NCBI RefSeq assembly: GCF_009846525.1
Contig: NZ_CP024621.1
Coordinates: 868,001-932,000 of the forward strand
Origin: Halomonas meridiana
Lineage (GTDB): Bacteria; Pseudomonadota; Gammaproteobacteria; Pseudomonadales; Halomonadaceae
Direction of reading: 5' to 3'
DNA: 64,000 nt
Part shown: positions 9,200-17,935 of the stretch, one piece after another
Position numbering within the stretch: the stretch's first letter is position 1
Layout: each line of letters starts with the position of its first letter
The notes under the pieces: generated by a model
What the model was told of the DNA's origin: nothing
Seen by the model: only the letters and a program-made list of their open reading frames with translations
Database searches by the model: none
Made by a program: the position numbers and the translations under genes

Positions 9200-10405
9200 A
9201 TGGATCTTAAAAGTGGTTATCCGTTCTGGACGGTAAAAAATGGCTTGTTAGCGCCGTTTCCCCAGCTTACTCAAGATCTCAATGTAGACACAGTGATCAT
9301 TGGTGGAGGTATCACCGGTGCTTTGATCGCCGATGAGCTTAGCCGCCACGGCCATCAGGTAGCGGTGCTCGAACGGCGGGACGTTGGCTGGGGAAGCTCT
9401 GCCGCCAGTACGGCGCTGCTGCAGTATGAAATAGACACCCATATGGTGCATTTGGCCGAGCAGTACGGTGAGGCCAATGCCGTGATGGCTTATCGAGGCT
9501 GTGCCGAGGCGATTGTGTCCCTGGAGCGCTTGGCTGCCGAGTTGGGCAACGTCGCGTTCAGCCGCCAGGAGAGCCTCTACTTTGCGAGTCAGGAGGCGGA
9601 TGTCGCTGCCTTGAGCGCTGAACTTACGATGCGCAAGCGCTTTGGCTTCGATGTCGCTTGGCTGGATCAGCGCACGATCGAGGCGGACTACGGCTTTTCT
9701 GCGCCAGGGGCGATTCTCTCCTCGCTGGCCGCCCGTGCCGACCCTTACCGTATGGCGTATCACCTATTGGAAAACGTCGTCCGACGCGGCAGCCAGGTGT
9801 TCGATCGCACCCAGGTGGAGCAGCTAACGCCGGACGGCGAAGGAGTGAGCGTCGTGCTGCGCAATGGGGCGACGCTACGCAGCCAACAGGTCGTCATCGC
9901 CGCCGGTTACGAAAGCCAAACGTGGTTGCCGGAGCCCGTGGCGGCCAATCGCAGCAGCTATGCGTTCGTGACCGACCCCTTACCCCGCGAGGTAATGGGC
10001 AAGCTGGGACACACGCTGGTGTGGGAGTCTGCGCGGCCGTATCTTTATCTGCGTTCTACTCAGGAGGGGCGACTATTGATCGGCGGAGAGGATGACGATG
10101 AAGACATCGCCGAGCGCCGCGACGCCCGGGTGATGGAAAAAGCGCGAACGCTGGCGGCCAAGGTAGAGGCGCTCTGGCCGGACCTTGAGATCAATCCGAC
10201 GTTTTGCTGGGGCGGCACGTTCGCGGAAACCGACGACGGCTTGCCCTATTTCGGACCTCATGAGGCGCTGGGGCCAAGGGTTTATTTCGCCATGGCGTAC
10301 GGGGGAAACGGGATTACTTACAGTATGATAGGTGCCCAACTGCTGCGGGCGTTGATCGAAGGGCGCGATCACCCTTTGCGCGCGCTGTTCTCATTTCAGC
10401 GCTAG
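9200..10405 (+). CDS. FAD-dependent amine/D-amino-acid oxidoreductase (DadA/DAO family)
   Basis: A 401-residue flavoprotein. The Rossmann motif VIIGGGITGALIADELS lies at about 32-48, with an acidic end of the second strand (VLERR). The DAO C-terminal signature WGGTFAETDDGLPYFG is near 337-352, followed by a Gly-rich AYGGNGITYS. This type oxidises amines or amino acids; the substrate is not readable. The ATG at 9200 (MDLKSGYPFW) was chosen because the DAO fold begins soon after it. The open frame continues 53 codons upstream over the ltaE promoter region, without family features. Confidence 0.75.
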   Translation: MDLKSGYPFWTVKNGLLAPFPQLTQDLNVDTVIIGGGITGALIADELSRHGHQVAVLERRDVGWGSSAASTALLQYEIDTHMVHLAEQYGEANAVMAYRGCAEAIVSLERLAAELGNVAFSRQESLYFASQEADVAALSAELTMRKRFGFDVAWLDQRTIEADYGFSAPGAILSSLAARADPYRMAYHLLENVVRRGSQVFDRTQVEQLTPDGEGVSVVLRNGATLRSQQVVIAAGYESQTWLPEPVAANRSSYAFVTDPLPREVMGKLGHTLVWESARPYLYLRSTQEGRLLIGGEDDDEDIAERRDARVMEKARTLAAKVEALWPDLEINPTFCWGGTFAETDDGLPYFGPHEALGPRVYFAMAYGGNGITYSMIGAQLLRALIEGRDHPLRALFSFQR

Positions 10406-10446
10406 CGCCCACGGGCATCAACGCGTCGCTGATAAGACGCTACACT

Positions 10447-10481
10447 ACGAGTACGAACGCCTCTCATGCGTTCGTACTCGT
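10447..10481. repeat. Perfect 14-bp inverted repeat between the oxidoreductase gene and speG
   Basis: ACGAGTACGAACGC at 10447-10460 pairs perfectly with GCGTTCGTACTCGT at 10468-10481 across a 7-base loop (CTCTCAT). No T-run follows on the plus strand, so it is either a weak terminator of the upstream gene or an operator or RNA structure for speG, whose ATG is 57 bases downstream. Confidence 0.7.
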
Positions 10482-10538
10482 CGTTAAGATGACCTTCCTG
10501 CCGTATTGCATCGTTTGATGAATAAGTGAGTGTTTGTC

Positions 10539-11090
10539 ATGAGTCCCGCCCTGTTCCTTCGTGCCCTGGAGCGCAATGATTTGCGCTTCGTCCATGAACT
10601 CAATAACAACCAGAGCATCATGTCTTACTGGTTTGAGGAGCCTTACGAATCCTTCGATGAACTCGAAGAGCTGTACAACAAGCACATCCACGACAACGCC
10701 GAGCGGCGCTTCGTGGCCGAGGACAGCGCCGGTAACGCGATTGGCTTGGTGGAGCTGATCGAAATCGATTACATCCATCGCAGTGCCGAGTTTCAGATCA
10801 TCATAACGCCCGAGCACCAGGGGAAAGGGTTTGCGCGCTCACTGATTCGTCAGGCACTGCACTACTCCTTCACGATTTTGAATCTGCATAAGGTCTACTT
10901 GATCGTCGCAGTGCAGAACGTCAAAGCGATTCATCTCTATGAAGAGAGCGGGTTCATCGAAGAGGGGCACTTGGTACAGGAGTTCTTCATCAACGGCAAA
11001 TACCGTGATGTAAAGCGCATGTACATCTTGCAAGAGACGTATTTGGCGCAGCTAGGACAGCAGCCAGACGAAGAAGGAGGGTGGGAGTAG
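10539..11090 (+). CDS. speG: Spermidine N1-acetyltransferase
   Basis: A 183-residue GNAT protein closely resembling SpeG, which acetylates spermidine and spermine to relieve polyamine toxicity. Shared segments include [36 protein letters not shown], the acetyl-CoA motif [16 protein letters not shown] and [10 protein letters not shown]. The length matches the usual ~186 residues. The start at 10539 ([12 protein letters not shown]) is chosen over the ATG three codons upstream because GTGAG lies at the right distance and the family begins here. Confidence 0.93.
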   Translation: MSPALFLRALERNDLRFVHELNNNQSIMSYWFEEPYESFDELEELYNKHIHDNAERRFVAEDSAGNAIGLVELIEIDYIHRSAEFQIIITPEHQGKGFARSLIRQALHYSFTILNLHKVYLIVAVQNVKAIHLYEESGFIEEGHLVQEFFINGKYRDVKRMYILQETYLAQLGQQPDEEGGWE

Positions 11091-11093
11091 ATG

Positions 11094-11140
11094 TCCCGCA
11101 TCTCGGTCAACGGCCAAAGCGCATTGACCGAGACGCGGGA
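11094..11140. terminator. Long hairpin terminator between convergent speG and small gene
   Basis: Arms at 11094-11110 and 11124-11140 (TCCCGC-A-TCTCGGTCAA with its complement) form a 16-pair stem with one internal mismatch. It lies between the speG stop and the stop of the 40-residue minus-strand gene and could serve both. There is no T-run. Confidence 0.65.
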
Positions 11141-11146
11141 AGCGCC

Positions 11147-11269
11147 TTATTGCTGGCGCATGTAGGCGGCGAGGGCATCGAACGCAGCGCGCTGCTGCTG
11201 AGCACGTTTTGCCCATACTTCCATCACATCGACTTCCATGGCCGATTTTTGAGACGTAGCATCTTTCAT
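11147..11269 (-). CDS. Small protein, 40 residues, paralogous to the one at 11577-11690
   Basis: A complete minus-strand frame, ATG at 11269 to TAA at 11147-11149, with a strong ribosome site (CCAGGAG, 8 bases before the ATG). A TATAAC -10-like box at 11309-11314 lies 40 bases upstream. The predicted 40-residue protein is acidic/polar at its start and an amphipathic helix after (WAKRAQQQRAAFDALAAYM). Residues 14-36 align without gaps to residues 13-35 of the neighbouring 37-residue protein with 11 of 23 identical (DV-x3-W-x3-AQ-x2-RAA-x-DA-x-A). I do not recognise the family. Confidence 0.75.
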   Translation of the reverse strand: MKDATSQKSAMEVDVMEVWAKRAQQQRAAFDALAAYMRQQ

Positions 11270-11501
11270 GGCGAACACTCCTGGTACAGGGGGAGAGGAA
11301 TCGTTTTTGTTATACACAGCTTGCGTTGTGCAATGCAGTAAAATAGCTGTGATATGAATATTAGGCGCTTTCCTCCGGCGTGACTAGTCCAAAAGATGTA
11401 AGTGATCTGCCATTGCGCGTAAGAAATAGCTTACAAATCGTCGTGAGAGAGGCGCCTGTTTGGCTAGCTTGTTGAATGGAAAAGATTTTCATAATACAAA
11501 A

Positions 11502-11524
11502 AAGCCGACATGGCGTGTCGGCTT
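11502..11524 (-). terminator. Rho-independent terminator of the 37-residue gene
   Basis: AAGCCGACA at 11502-11510 and TGTCGGCTT at 11516-11524 form a 9-bp stem with a 5-base loop. On the minus strand it is followed by a T-run (the A-run at 11497-11503). It sits about 50 bases after the small gene's stop. The rest of 11270-11576 shows only the probable promoter of the 40-residue gene. Confidence 0.85.
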
Positions 11525-11576
11525 GGAGGGTTATCTTTTCGTCTAACGAGATGGAAACCGGCGCAAAAAGCGCTAG

Positions 11577-11690
11577 CTAGCCGTAAAAATCGGCGATGGC
11601 ATCATTGGCGGCGCGTAGCCACTGCGCCTGGCAGTGCCAGAATGCCAGCACGTCATCGCTGACAGGCGGGGTGAGGTGGGTGACGATCAT
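11577..11690 (-). CDS. Small protein, 37 residues, paralogous to the one at 11147-11269
   Basis: ATG at 11690, TAG at 11577-11579. The ribosome site is a full AGGAGG 8 bases before the ATG, and a clear intrinsic terminator follows at 11502-11524, so this is very likely an expressed gene. The predicted protein starts MIVTHLTPPVSDD and ends in a helix (RAANDAIADFYG). It shares 11 of 23 aligned positions with the downstream 40-residue protein, including the Trp, AQ, RAA and DA positions. It has one cysteine (C20). No known family is recognised. Confidence 0.78.
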   Translation of the reverse strand: MIVTHLTPPVSDDVLAFWHCQAQWLRAANDAIADFYG

Positions 11691-11727
11691 GGCAAGGTCC
11701 TCCTGTGGGACGCCCTTAACAGTGTAG

Positions 11728-11760
11728 GCCTATTGATGTTGCGTTGCAGCATCAATAGGC
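11728..11760. repeat. Hairpin between the 37-residue gene and poxB
   Basis: GCCTATTGATGTTGC (11728-11742) and GCAGCATCAATAGGC (11746-11760) form a 15-bp stem, with one G-U type pair and a 3-base loop. No T-run follows on either strand. It lies 84 bases before the poxB start and 37 bases before the small gene's ATG, so it could be a regulatory structure for either gene. Confidence 0.65.
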
Positions 11761-11844
11761 GTTCTCCTGACGTTCGGCAAAGTGGCGCGTCTCGGGCTAG
11801 GCTAGGTAGGCTGAATTGTCATTTCCCTGCGAAAGGAGTCGCAC

Positions 11845-13557
11845 ATGAGCGCAAACGTTGCCGAGATCATCGTCGAAACACTGCAAAGCGCAGGTGCCAA
11901 GCGCTGCTATGGTGTCGTGGGCGATACGCTGAACCACTTTACGGACGCGTTACGGCAAAGCGATATACAGTGGGTAGGTGTACGTCACGAAGAAGTGGGT
12001 GGTTTTGCAGCCGGTGGCGAGGCGTATATGACCCAGGAACTAGCGCTATGCGCAGGTTCCTGCGGCCCGGGTAGCCTGCATTTTGTGAACGGGCTGTTTG
12101 ATGCTCACCGTAATGGCTCTCCCGTGGTGCTCATCGCCTCGCAAATTGGGCTTAGTGATACCGGTAGCCAATTTCCCCAGGAAGTCGATCAAAGCGCCAT
12201 TTTCAAACAGTACAGCGTGTTTTGTGAAACCGTTGTCTCTGCCGAGCAGGCGCGCCGTATGGCCGCGCTAGCCGCCCAGGCGGCGCTCGCCAAGCGCGGC
12301 GTTGCGGTGCTGATCGTACCGGGTGATGTGATGACGCAAACGCCGGATAATCAGTTGGGCTATCGCACGCATCGGTTTAGCTACTCGCTACGGCCAACGG
12401 CACAAGCGCTGGTGCCCGCCGTCGAGCAGCTCAATAAAGGTGGCAACATCACCATTTTTGCTGGCGCTGGCTGCGAGGATGCGCGGGAGCAGGTGATCGC
12501 CCTAGCGGAAAAACTGCAGGCCCCGATTGCCTGGACCTCTCGGGCGAAGGATTTCATAGAGCACGACAACCCCTATCACGTTGGCATGACGGGCGTGTAT
12601 GGCCTGGAAGGCGGCTATCACGCGGTGGCCGAGTGCGACACCTTGCTGCTACTCGGCTGTAATTTTGCGTTTAGCCAGTTCTACCCAGAGCGTGCGACGA
12701 TTATTCAGGTAGACCAAGACCCTACGCATATCGGCAAGCGTTACCCGGTAGACGTGGGCATCGTCGGCAGCACGCGGGATACCTGCGAGGCGCTCAGTCA
12801 AGTTGTTAAGGAGAATACGCTCAGCCACTGGCTAGATAAGTGTCGCAAGCGCTACGCCAAGTCGTTGGAAAAATCGGCCCATCAAAGCCGCGATAGCCAA
12901 GTGATTCACCCACAAGAGCTGACGTTGGCCATTGACCGCCACGCGGCGGAGAATGCCTTTTTTACGGCTGATACCGGCAGCGTCAACGTATGGATGCTGC
13001 GCCATATTCGTGCCTCCCAGCAGCGGCGCACCCTGGCGAGTTTGCAGCACGGCACCATGGCCAATGCGTATCCCCAGGCGTTGGGGATTCAGTTGGCGTA
13101 TCTCCACCGCCAAGTGATTGCCATGTGCGGAGATGGCGGGTTAACCATGCTGATGGGGGATTTATTAACCTTAGTGCAGCAGCAAATTCCGCTAAAAATC
13201 GTGGTGTATAACAACAGCTCTCTAAGCTTCGTGGAATTAGAGCAAAAAGTAGAAGGGTTGCTCGATGCTTACACGGAGCTTAAAAACCCCAACTTTGGCG
13301 AAGTCGCCACCGCCATGGGGCTATGGGGTCGCCGGGTCGAGCAGGAGGCCGAACTGGATGTCGCGATTAGCCAGTGGCTTGCCCAGCCGGGGCCTGCCTT
13401 ATTAGATGTGGTGGTGAACCCCATGGAGCTGGTGATGCCTCCCAAGGTAGAGGCCGGGCAGGTCGCTTCAACAGCGCTCTACTCCGCTAAAGCCGTGTTG
13501 AGCGGGCGCATGGACGAGGTGGTTCACTTAGTCAAAAGTAACTTCTTAAAACGCTAG
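11845..13557 (+). CDS. poxB: Pyruvate dehydrogenase (quinone), PoxB type
   Basis: A 570-residue thiamine-diphosphate enzyme, close to the 572 residues of E. coli PoxB, which decarboxylates pyruvate to acetate and CO2 and passes electrons to ubiquinone at the membrane. Three TPP-family domains are visible: the PYR domain with the catalytic Glu in RHEEVGGFAAGGEA (about 50), the central FAD-binding domain, and the PP domain with GDGGLTMLMGDL and the YNNS end of the TPP motif. The CAGSCGPGSLHFVNGLFDAHRN segment is PoxB-like rather than acetolactate-synthase-like. The ATG is preceded by GAAAGGAG. Confidence 0.87.
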   Translation: MSANVAEIIVETLQSAGAKRCYGVVGDTLNHFTDALRQSDIQWVGVRHEEVGGFAAGGEAYMTQELALCAGSCGPGSLHFVNGLFDAHRNGSPVVLIASQIGLSDTGSQFPQEVDQSAIFKQYSVFCETVVSAEQARRMAALAAQAALAKRGVAVLIVPGDVMTQTPDNQLGYRTHRFSYSLRPTAQALVPAVEQLNKGGNITIFAGAGCEDAREQVIALAEKLQAPIAWTSRAKDFIEHDNPYHVGMTGVYGLEGGYHAVAECDTLLLLGCNFAFSQFYPERATIIQVDQDPTHIGKRYPVDVGIVGSTRDTCEALSQVVKENTLSHWLDKCRKRYAKSLEKSAHQSRDSQVIHPQELTLAIDRHAAENAFFTADTGSVNVWMLRHIRASQQRRTLASLQHGTMANAYPQALGIQLAYLHRQVIAMCGDGGLTMLMGDLLTLVQQQIPLKIVVYNNSSLSFVELEQKVEGLLDAYTELKNPNFGEVATAMGLWGRRVEQEAELDVAISQWLAQPGPALLDVVVNPMELVMPPKVEAGQVASTALYSAKAVLSGRMDEVVHLVKSNFLKR

Positions 13558-13621
13558 CAGGGTTATCGCGTGCTATGTTGGCAGCGGCTCATGACAAACC
13601 GACAATAGTAAGAGCAATGCT

Positions 13622-14425
13622 ATGACGCAAACGCCCGCCATTCATCACCATGACCGCTGGGTGAATACCGCCAGTGGTCGAATATTCACGCGAACTTGGG
13701 AACCACACAGTGCTCGCTCGGACGTTCCGATCGTGCTGTTCCATGATTCTCTGGGCTGTGTTGATCTATGGCGCAGCTTTCCCGCGGCGCTCTGCGCCGC
13801 AACGCGGCAACGGGTTATTGCTTACGACCGGCTTGGCTTTGGCCGCTCCGATGCGTACCCAACGCCTCTGCCGCTCAGTTTTATCGACGATGAACCCACG
13901 GGGAGCTTTGCTGCACTGCGCGAGGCCTACCCAATCACACGCTTTATCGCTCTGGGCCATAGCGTTGGGGGCTGCATGGCGGTGCACTGTGCTGGGGGTT
14001 ACCCGGATCAGTGCCAGGGGCTGGTAACCATTGCTGCTCAAGCGTTTAACGAAAACCGCACACGGCAGGGGATCGAGGAGGCAAACGTTGCCTTTCAGGC
14101 GCCGGAACAGTTCGCCAAGCTGGCTAGGCACCACGGCGACAAAGCCCGCTGGGTACTCAACGCCTGGGTGGAAACATGGCTAAGCCCCGCGTTTGCAGAG
14201 TGGTCACTCATCCCTGCGCTTGAACAAGTACAGTGCCTGACACTCGTGCTGCATGGCGAAAAAGACGAGTACGGGTCTCATCGTCAGCCAGAGCGTATTG
14301 CCCGCTATACCCAAGGCCCCGCTCACTGCGAAATGCTACCCGGCATCGGTCATATTCCTCACAGGGAAGCCGAAGCCGTAGTGGTCGAGTTTGCCCGCCA
14401 ATTTATCGCTCGCCTTGCCTATTAA
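13622..14425 (+). CDS. Alpha/beta hydrolase
   Basis: A 267-residue cytoplasmic alpha/beta hydrolase. The oxyanion segment is LFHDSLGC (about 38-45), the nucleophile elbow GHSVGG (near 118), the acid LHGEKDEYG (near 211) and the catalytic His GIGHIPH (near 241). The substrate is not readable. It lies 64 bases after poxB in the same direction. The ATG at 13622 is preceded by AAGAGCA, a weak ribosome site. Confidence 0.72.
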   Translation: MTQTPAIHHHDRWVNTASGRIFTRTWEPHSARSDVPIVLFHDSLGCVDLWRSFPAALCAATRQRVIAYDRLGFGRSDAYPTPLPLSFIDDEPTGSFAALREAYPITRFIALGHSVGGCMAVHCAGGYPDQCQGLVTIAAQAFNENRTRQGIEEANVAFQAPEQFAKLARHHGDKARWVLNAWVETWLSPAFAEWSLIPALEQVQCLTLVLHGEKDEYGSHRQPERIARYTQGPAHCEMLPGIGHIPHREAEAVVVEFARQFIARLAY

Positions 14426-14468
14426 CGGCTTAATCTCAAGCCCATGTAAGCACCATGAGAGACGTTCT

Positions 14469-15236
14469 ATGCGCTTAAGAGTCTTATCCGATCTTCATTT
14501 AGAACATTTTGACGGACACCGCGAACTGCCGCCTGCCGAGGCGGATGTGGTGGTGTTGGCAGGGGATATTCATCGCAGAGCAGAGGGGCTGGCATGGGCG
14601 CGGCAGCAGTTTCCCGACCTGCCGATTCTCTACGTGCCGGGCAACCATGAGTTCTACGGCACCTGCATGCCGCTGCTGCGCCAAGAGTTAGCGCTAAAAG
14701 CCGCTCGGTATGATATCGAGCTGCTGGATAATCGCAGCGTGACCATTGGCGGAGTACGCTTTTACGGCACGACGCTCTGGACAGATTTTGCGCTCTATGC
14801 CGACGACCCCACCCGTAACCCCTCAGAGACCGAAGCAAAAGCGCTGCGCTATATGCCCGATTTTCGCATCATTACCACGGCTCCCGGCCAAGTATTCACG
14901 CCCCAAGCCAGCCAAGACATCCACCGTGAGGCGCTGGAGTGGTTGAGTCGCGAGCTTCAACAGCCTGTCGATGGCCCCCGCGTCGTGGTGAGCCATCATG
15001 CCCCACTGCACGGTTGCATTCCCGAGCAGTACATAGGCGACGCGCTCTCGCCCGCCTTTGCTTCCCACCTCCCGCAACTAATGGGCAAGATGGATTTGTG
15101 GATTCACGGCCACGTTCACGAGCCGGTAGATATACGGCACAGCGGCACGCGCGTTATCGCCAATCCGGGCGGTTATCCAGAGGAGTTTTCGCCGCCGCTG
15201 TTTCGACCTAATTGGGTAGTCACGGTGGGCGAATAA
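14469..15236 (+). CDS. Metallophosphoesterase (calcineurin-like)
   Basis: A 255-residue phosphoesterase with all five dimetal motifs: SDLHLEH (8-14), VVLAGDIH (near 31), PGNHEFY (near 60), VVSHHAP (near 175) and HGHVHEP (near 215). The family includes phosphodiesterases and phosphatases; the substrate is unknown. The start at 14469 (MRLRVLSDLH) places the first motif at the N-terminus as usual; the frame upstream overlaps the hydrolase gene and is not conserved-looking. Confidence 0.8.
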   Translation: MRLRVLSDLHLEHFDGHRELPPAEADVVVLAGDIHRRAEGLAWARQQFPDLPILYVPGNHEFYGTCMPLLRQELALKAARYDIELLDNRSVTIGGVRFYGTTLWTDFALYADDPTRNPSETEAKALRYMPDFRIITTAPGQVFTPQASQDIHREALEWLSRELQQPVDGPRVVVSHHAPLHGCIPEQYIGDALSPAFASHLPQLMGKMDLWIHGHVHEPVDIRHSGTRVIANPGGYPEEFSPPLFRPNWVVTVGE

Positions 15237-15326
15237 GGGCTGAAATGACGCGCTGCTCTATAACCTAGCTACACTCCTACCTGTGACGATAACAGTTGCT
15301 CATACAACCACAGGGAGTGATAGGCG

Positions 15327-16823
15327 ATGGAAATATTAGAAACGGCGCTAGGGCCACTTCGTGACGGCCTTTATGCCGTTATGATGCCCGTCAGCAACTT
15401 TATCTGGAGCTACATTCTGGTGTACCTGTTGCTGGGTGCAGGCCTGCTGTTCACGATCATGACGCGCGGGATGCAGTTTCGTCTGTTTCGGCACATGGCC
15501 CACGTGACCTTTACCGCCCGCGGGGCAGGGGATGGCATTAGTGGTTTTCAGGCGTTCGCGACTTCCATGGCCGCACGGGTCGGTACCGGTAATTTGGCGG
15601 GGGTTGCTTTAGCGCTGTGGATCGGCGGGCCAGGGGCGATTTTTTGGATGTGGGTGACGGCCCTGGTAGGGTTTGCGACCTCGTTTATCGAATCGACGCT
15701 GGCTCAGGTCTATAAGCATCGCAACGAAGATGGCGTCTTTCGCGGTGGTCCTGCGTTCTATATCGAGCGCTGTCTGGGCTGGCGCTGGCTGGGGTCGCTG
15801 TTTGCGGTGTTCTTGATCATTGCCTACGGGCTGGCGTTCAACGCGGCGCAATCCAATACCATTGCCCAAGGCATGAGCGGCGCCTTTGGCATTCCCAACT
15901 GGGTGACCGGCGTGGTGATTGCGGCACTGGCCGGTGTCGTCATCTATGGCGGCCTGAAATCGGTAGCACGTACGGCCGAGAAGATCGTGCCGGTGATGGC
16001 GATTGCCTATCTGCTGGTGGCGCTATGGATTCTGTTTGCCAACCTCTCCGCCGTGCCCGACATGCTGTCACTGATCGTCATGAGTGCCTTTGGCTTAGGC
16101 CCGGCGGTCGGTGGCGCGGCGGGTTACGCCATTAAGGCCGCCATGGAAAACGGCATCAAGCGGGGTCTTTTCTCTAACGAAGCCGGTATGGGCTCGACCC
16201 CCAATGCGGCAGCACAGGCCACCGTGAAGCACCCAGCGGCCCAAGGGCTGGTGCAATCCTTTGGGGTCTTTGTCGATACCATCGTGATTTGTAGCTGCAC
16301 AGCGGTGGTGATTCTGCTCTCCGGTGTGTACGAGCGGCTGCTGTCCGAGTCGCCGGGGGAGAGCATCGAAGGGATCCAGTTGACCCAGGATGCCATGGTG
16401 GATCACCTGGGGGGCTTTGGTGAGATCTTTATCGCCATCGCGATCCTGTTCTTTGCCTTTACCTCCATTCTGGCGAACTTCTCGTTCTCGTCAGTGAACA
16501 TTGAGTACCTGTTCCGCCGCCGTGCCAAAAAAGCGGTCGGTGTGTTCAAGATCATTATCCTCGCCATGGTATTGCTAGGTTCTGTTGCCGAACTCAGCGT
16601 GGTCTGGGACTTTGCCGACCTAGCCATGGGGCTAATGGCCACCACCAACCTGTTTGCCATTCTCTTGATGGCCCCGATTGCGGTCTCGGTGTTGAAGGAT
16701 TACGAGCGCCAGCGTCGCCAGGGCATCGAGGAGCCGCTGTTCGATCCCGCCATACTTAAAAATCCAGAGCTGGTGGATGAGGATGTGTGGCCGGTAAAAG
16801 AAGAGAAACCGGTAGACCGGTAA
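15327..16823 (+). CDS. Sodium:alanine/glycine symporter, AGCS family
   Basis: A 498-residue inner-membrane symporter with about ten to eleven helices. AGCS signatures are present: SMAARVGTGNLAGVALALW (near 76-94), GGPGAIFWMWVTALVG, GLFSNEAGMGSTPNAAA (near 278-295) and a late GVYERLL. Members co-transport alanine, glycine or glutamine with sodium, which fits a halophile. GGGAG lies 11 bases before the ATG. A bidirectional hairpin terminator follows. Confidence 0.92.
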   Translation: MEILETALGPLRDGLYAVMMPVSNFIWSYILVYLLLGAGLLFTIMTRGMQFRLFRHMAHVTFTARGAGDGISGFQAFATSMAARVGTGNLAGVALALWIGGPGAIFWMWVTALVGFATSFIESTLAQVYKHRNEDGVFRGGPAFYIERCLGWRWLGSLFAVFLIIAYGLAFNAAQSNTIAQGMSGAFGIPNWVTGVVIAALAGVVIYGGLKSVARTAEKIVPVMAIAYLLVALWILFANLSAVPDMLSLIVMSAFGLGPAVGGAAGYAIKAAMENGIKRGLFSNEAGMGSTPNAAAQATVKHPAAQGLVQSFGVFVDTIVICSCTAVVILLSGVYERLLSESPGESIEGIQLTQDAMVDHLGGFGEIFIAIAILFFAFTSILANFSFSSVNIEYLFRRRAKKAVGVFKIIILAMVLLGSVAELSVVWDFADLAMGLMATTNLFAILLMAPIAVSVLKDYERQRRQGIEEPLFDPAILKNPELVDEDVWPVKEEKPVDR

Positions 16824-16827
16824 GCGA

Positions 16828-16857
16828 GTAAAGAGCGGCCTTCGAGCCGCTCTTTAC
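16828..16857. terminator. Bidirectional hairpin terminator
   Basis: GTAAAGAGCGGC (16828-16839) and GCCGCTCTTTAC (16846-16857) form a perfect 12-bp stem with a 6-base loop between the convergent symporter and cation-efflux genes. Confidence 0.8.
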
Positions 16858-16867
16858 GTGTCAGGGG

Positions 16868-17806
16868 TTAGCTAGCGGATTTCTCCACCAGCAGCCCACA
16901 AGAGGGCGCTGCCCAGCGGTTGTCAGCGGTGAACACCACGTCGCACACCACGGGCGAGTAGTAGCGGCGCACTTCTTCATCGATGCGCTGACGCAGCGCG
17001 TCTTGGTTTGCCAGGGTCGCTTCGGGCAGCTCTTTGGGGAGTACCACGTGGACGATAACGTAAAGCAGGCGGCCGGGGCGCACCATACGCACGCGCACTT
17101 CCAGGGTATCGATATCGGCAAGGCCACGGGCAACGGCTTGGCGCACTGGTTCAGCGACGGCTTCTTCCGGGGTTTTGTTGAGCAGCTCTCTTAACGCTTG
17201 CGACGCCATGCGCACGGGCACCCCCAGGCAAAGGACCACCACCGCAATCACCAATACGGAATCCACATAGGGCAACACAGCTTGCCAGCCGAGGCGTTCA
17301 AACAGCATCACGAAGCAAAAAGCCGCTAGTACGGCCCCTGAAATCACACTGTTGACCAGCCAGTTTAGTTTGTCGGCGGCCACCAAGGGGCTACTGACAT
17401 GGCGCTGGCTACGGTGCATGACCCAAGCCGTCAGTGAGCAGGCGACGGTCGCAAACAGCGCATAAATCACCGCAAGCCCCGCTGAAATTTCCCGCCCGCC
17501 AGTCAGCAGCGCCGCCACGGCATCCACCAGCGCGAAGATCGATACCCCCAAAATCAGCAAACCTTTGCATAAATTAACCAGCGACTCGAAGTAGCTGTAG
17601 CCAAAGGGGTACGACTCGCTATCCGGGCGGCTGGCAAGCTTGCTGACCTTGATGGTCACCAGCGCTACGCTAAAGTAGATAAGATTGAACAAGCCATCCA
17701 ATAGGATGGCCTGGGAGTTCGAGGCCAAGGTGGCCACGATACCGGCACAGCCAATGAGCAGCGCCATGAAGGCGGAAAAGGCTAACGTACTGGATTCTGT
17801 CTTCAC
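16868..17806 (-). CDS. Cation diffusion facilitator family transporter
   Basis: A 312-residue CDF protein with six membrane helices (about 10-205) and a cytoplasmic C-terminal domain. SNSQAILLDGLFNLIYF in helix II carries the metal-site Asp, and YVDSVLVI in helix V carries another. The sequence resembles the COG3965 branch of predicted Co/Zn/Cd transporters rather than classical FieF, whose HSxxD pattern is only partly kept. The metal cannot be assigned. The ATG at 17806 faces the acetyltransferase gene divergently across 129 bases. Confidence 0.8.
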   Translation of the reverse strand: MKTESSTLAFSAFMALLIGCAGIVATLASNSQAILLDGLFNLIYFSVALVTIKVSKLASRPDSESYPFGYSYFESLVNLCKGLLILGVSIFALVDAVAALLTGGREISAGLAVIYALFATVACSLTAWVMHRSQRHVSSPLVAADKLNWLVNSVISGAVLAAFCFVMLFERLGWQAVLPYVDSVLVIAVVVLCLGVPVRMASQALRELLNKTPEEAVAEPVRQAVARGLADIDTLEVRVRMVRPGRLLYVIVHVVLPKELPEATLANQDALRQRIDEEVRRYYSPVVCDVVFTADNRWAAPSCGLLVEKSAS

Positions 17807-17935
17807 GAACGTATGGCTCCCATGCCTACCGAATCAAGAGGCTGGCAAGCATAGCAACATCACGGTAGGCAATGTCAGTGATTTATGACCCCCTAAGGGG
17901 TGAACCCCGCACTGCACCCAAGGAGGGATGTGGAG

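Noticed and set aside
11094..11140. Hairpin as a riboswitch or mobile-element end
   Set aside because: It sits between two convergent stops, has no direct repeats beside it, and is explained as a bidirectional terminator.
17888..17901. ACCCC-CTAA-GGGGT inverted repeat
   Set aside because: The stem is only 5 bp and there is no T-run, so it is too weak to call a terminator or operator.
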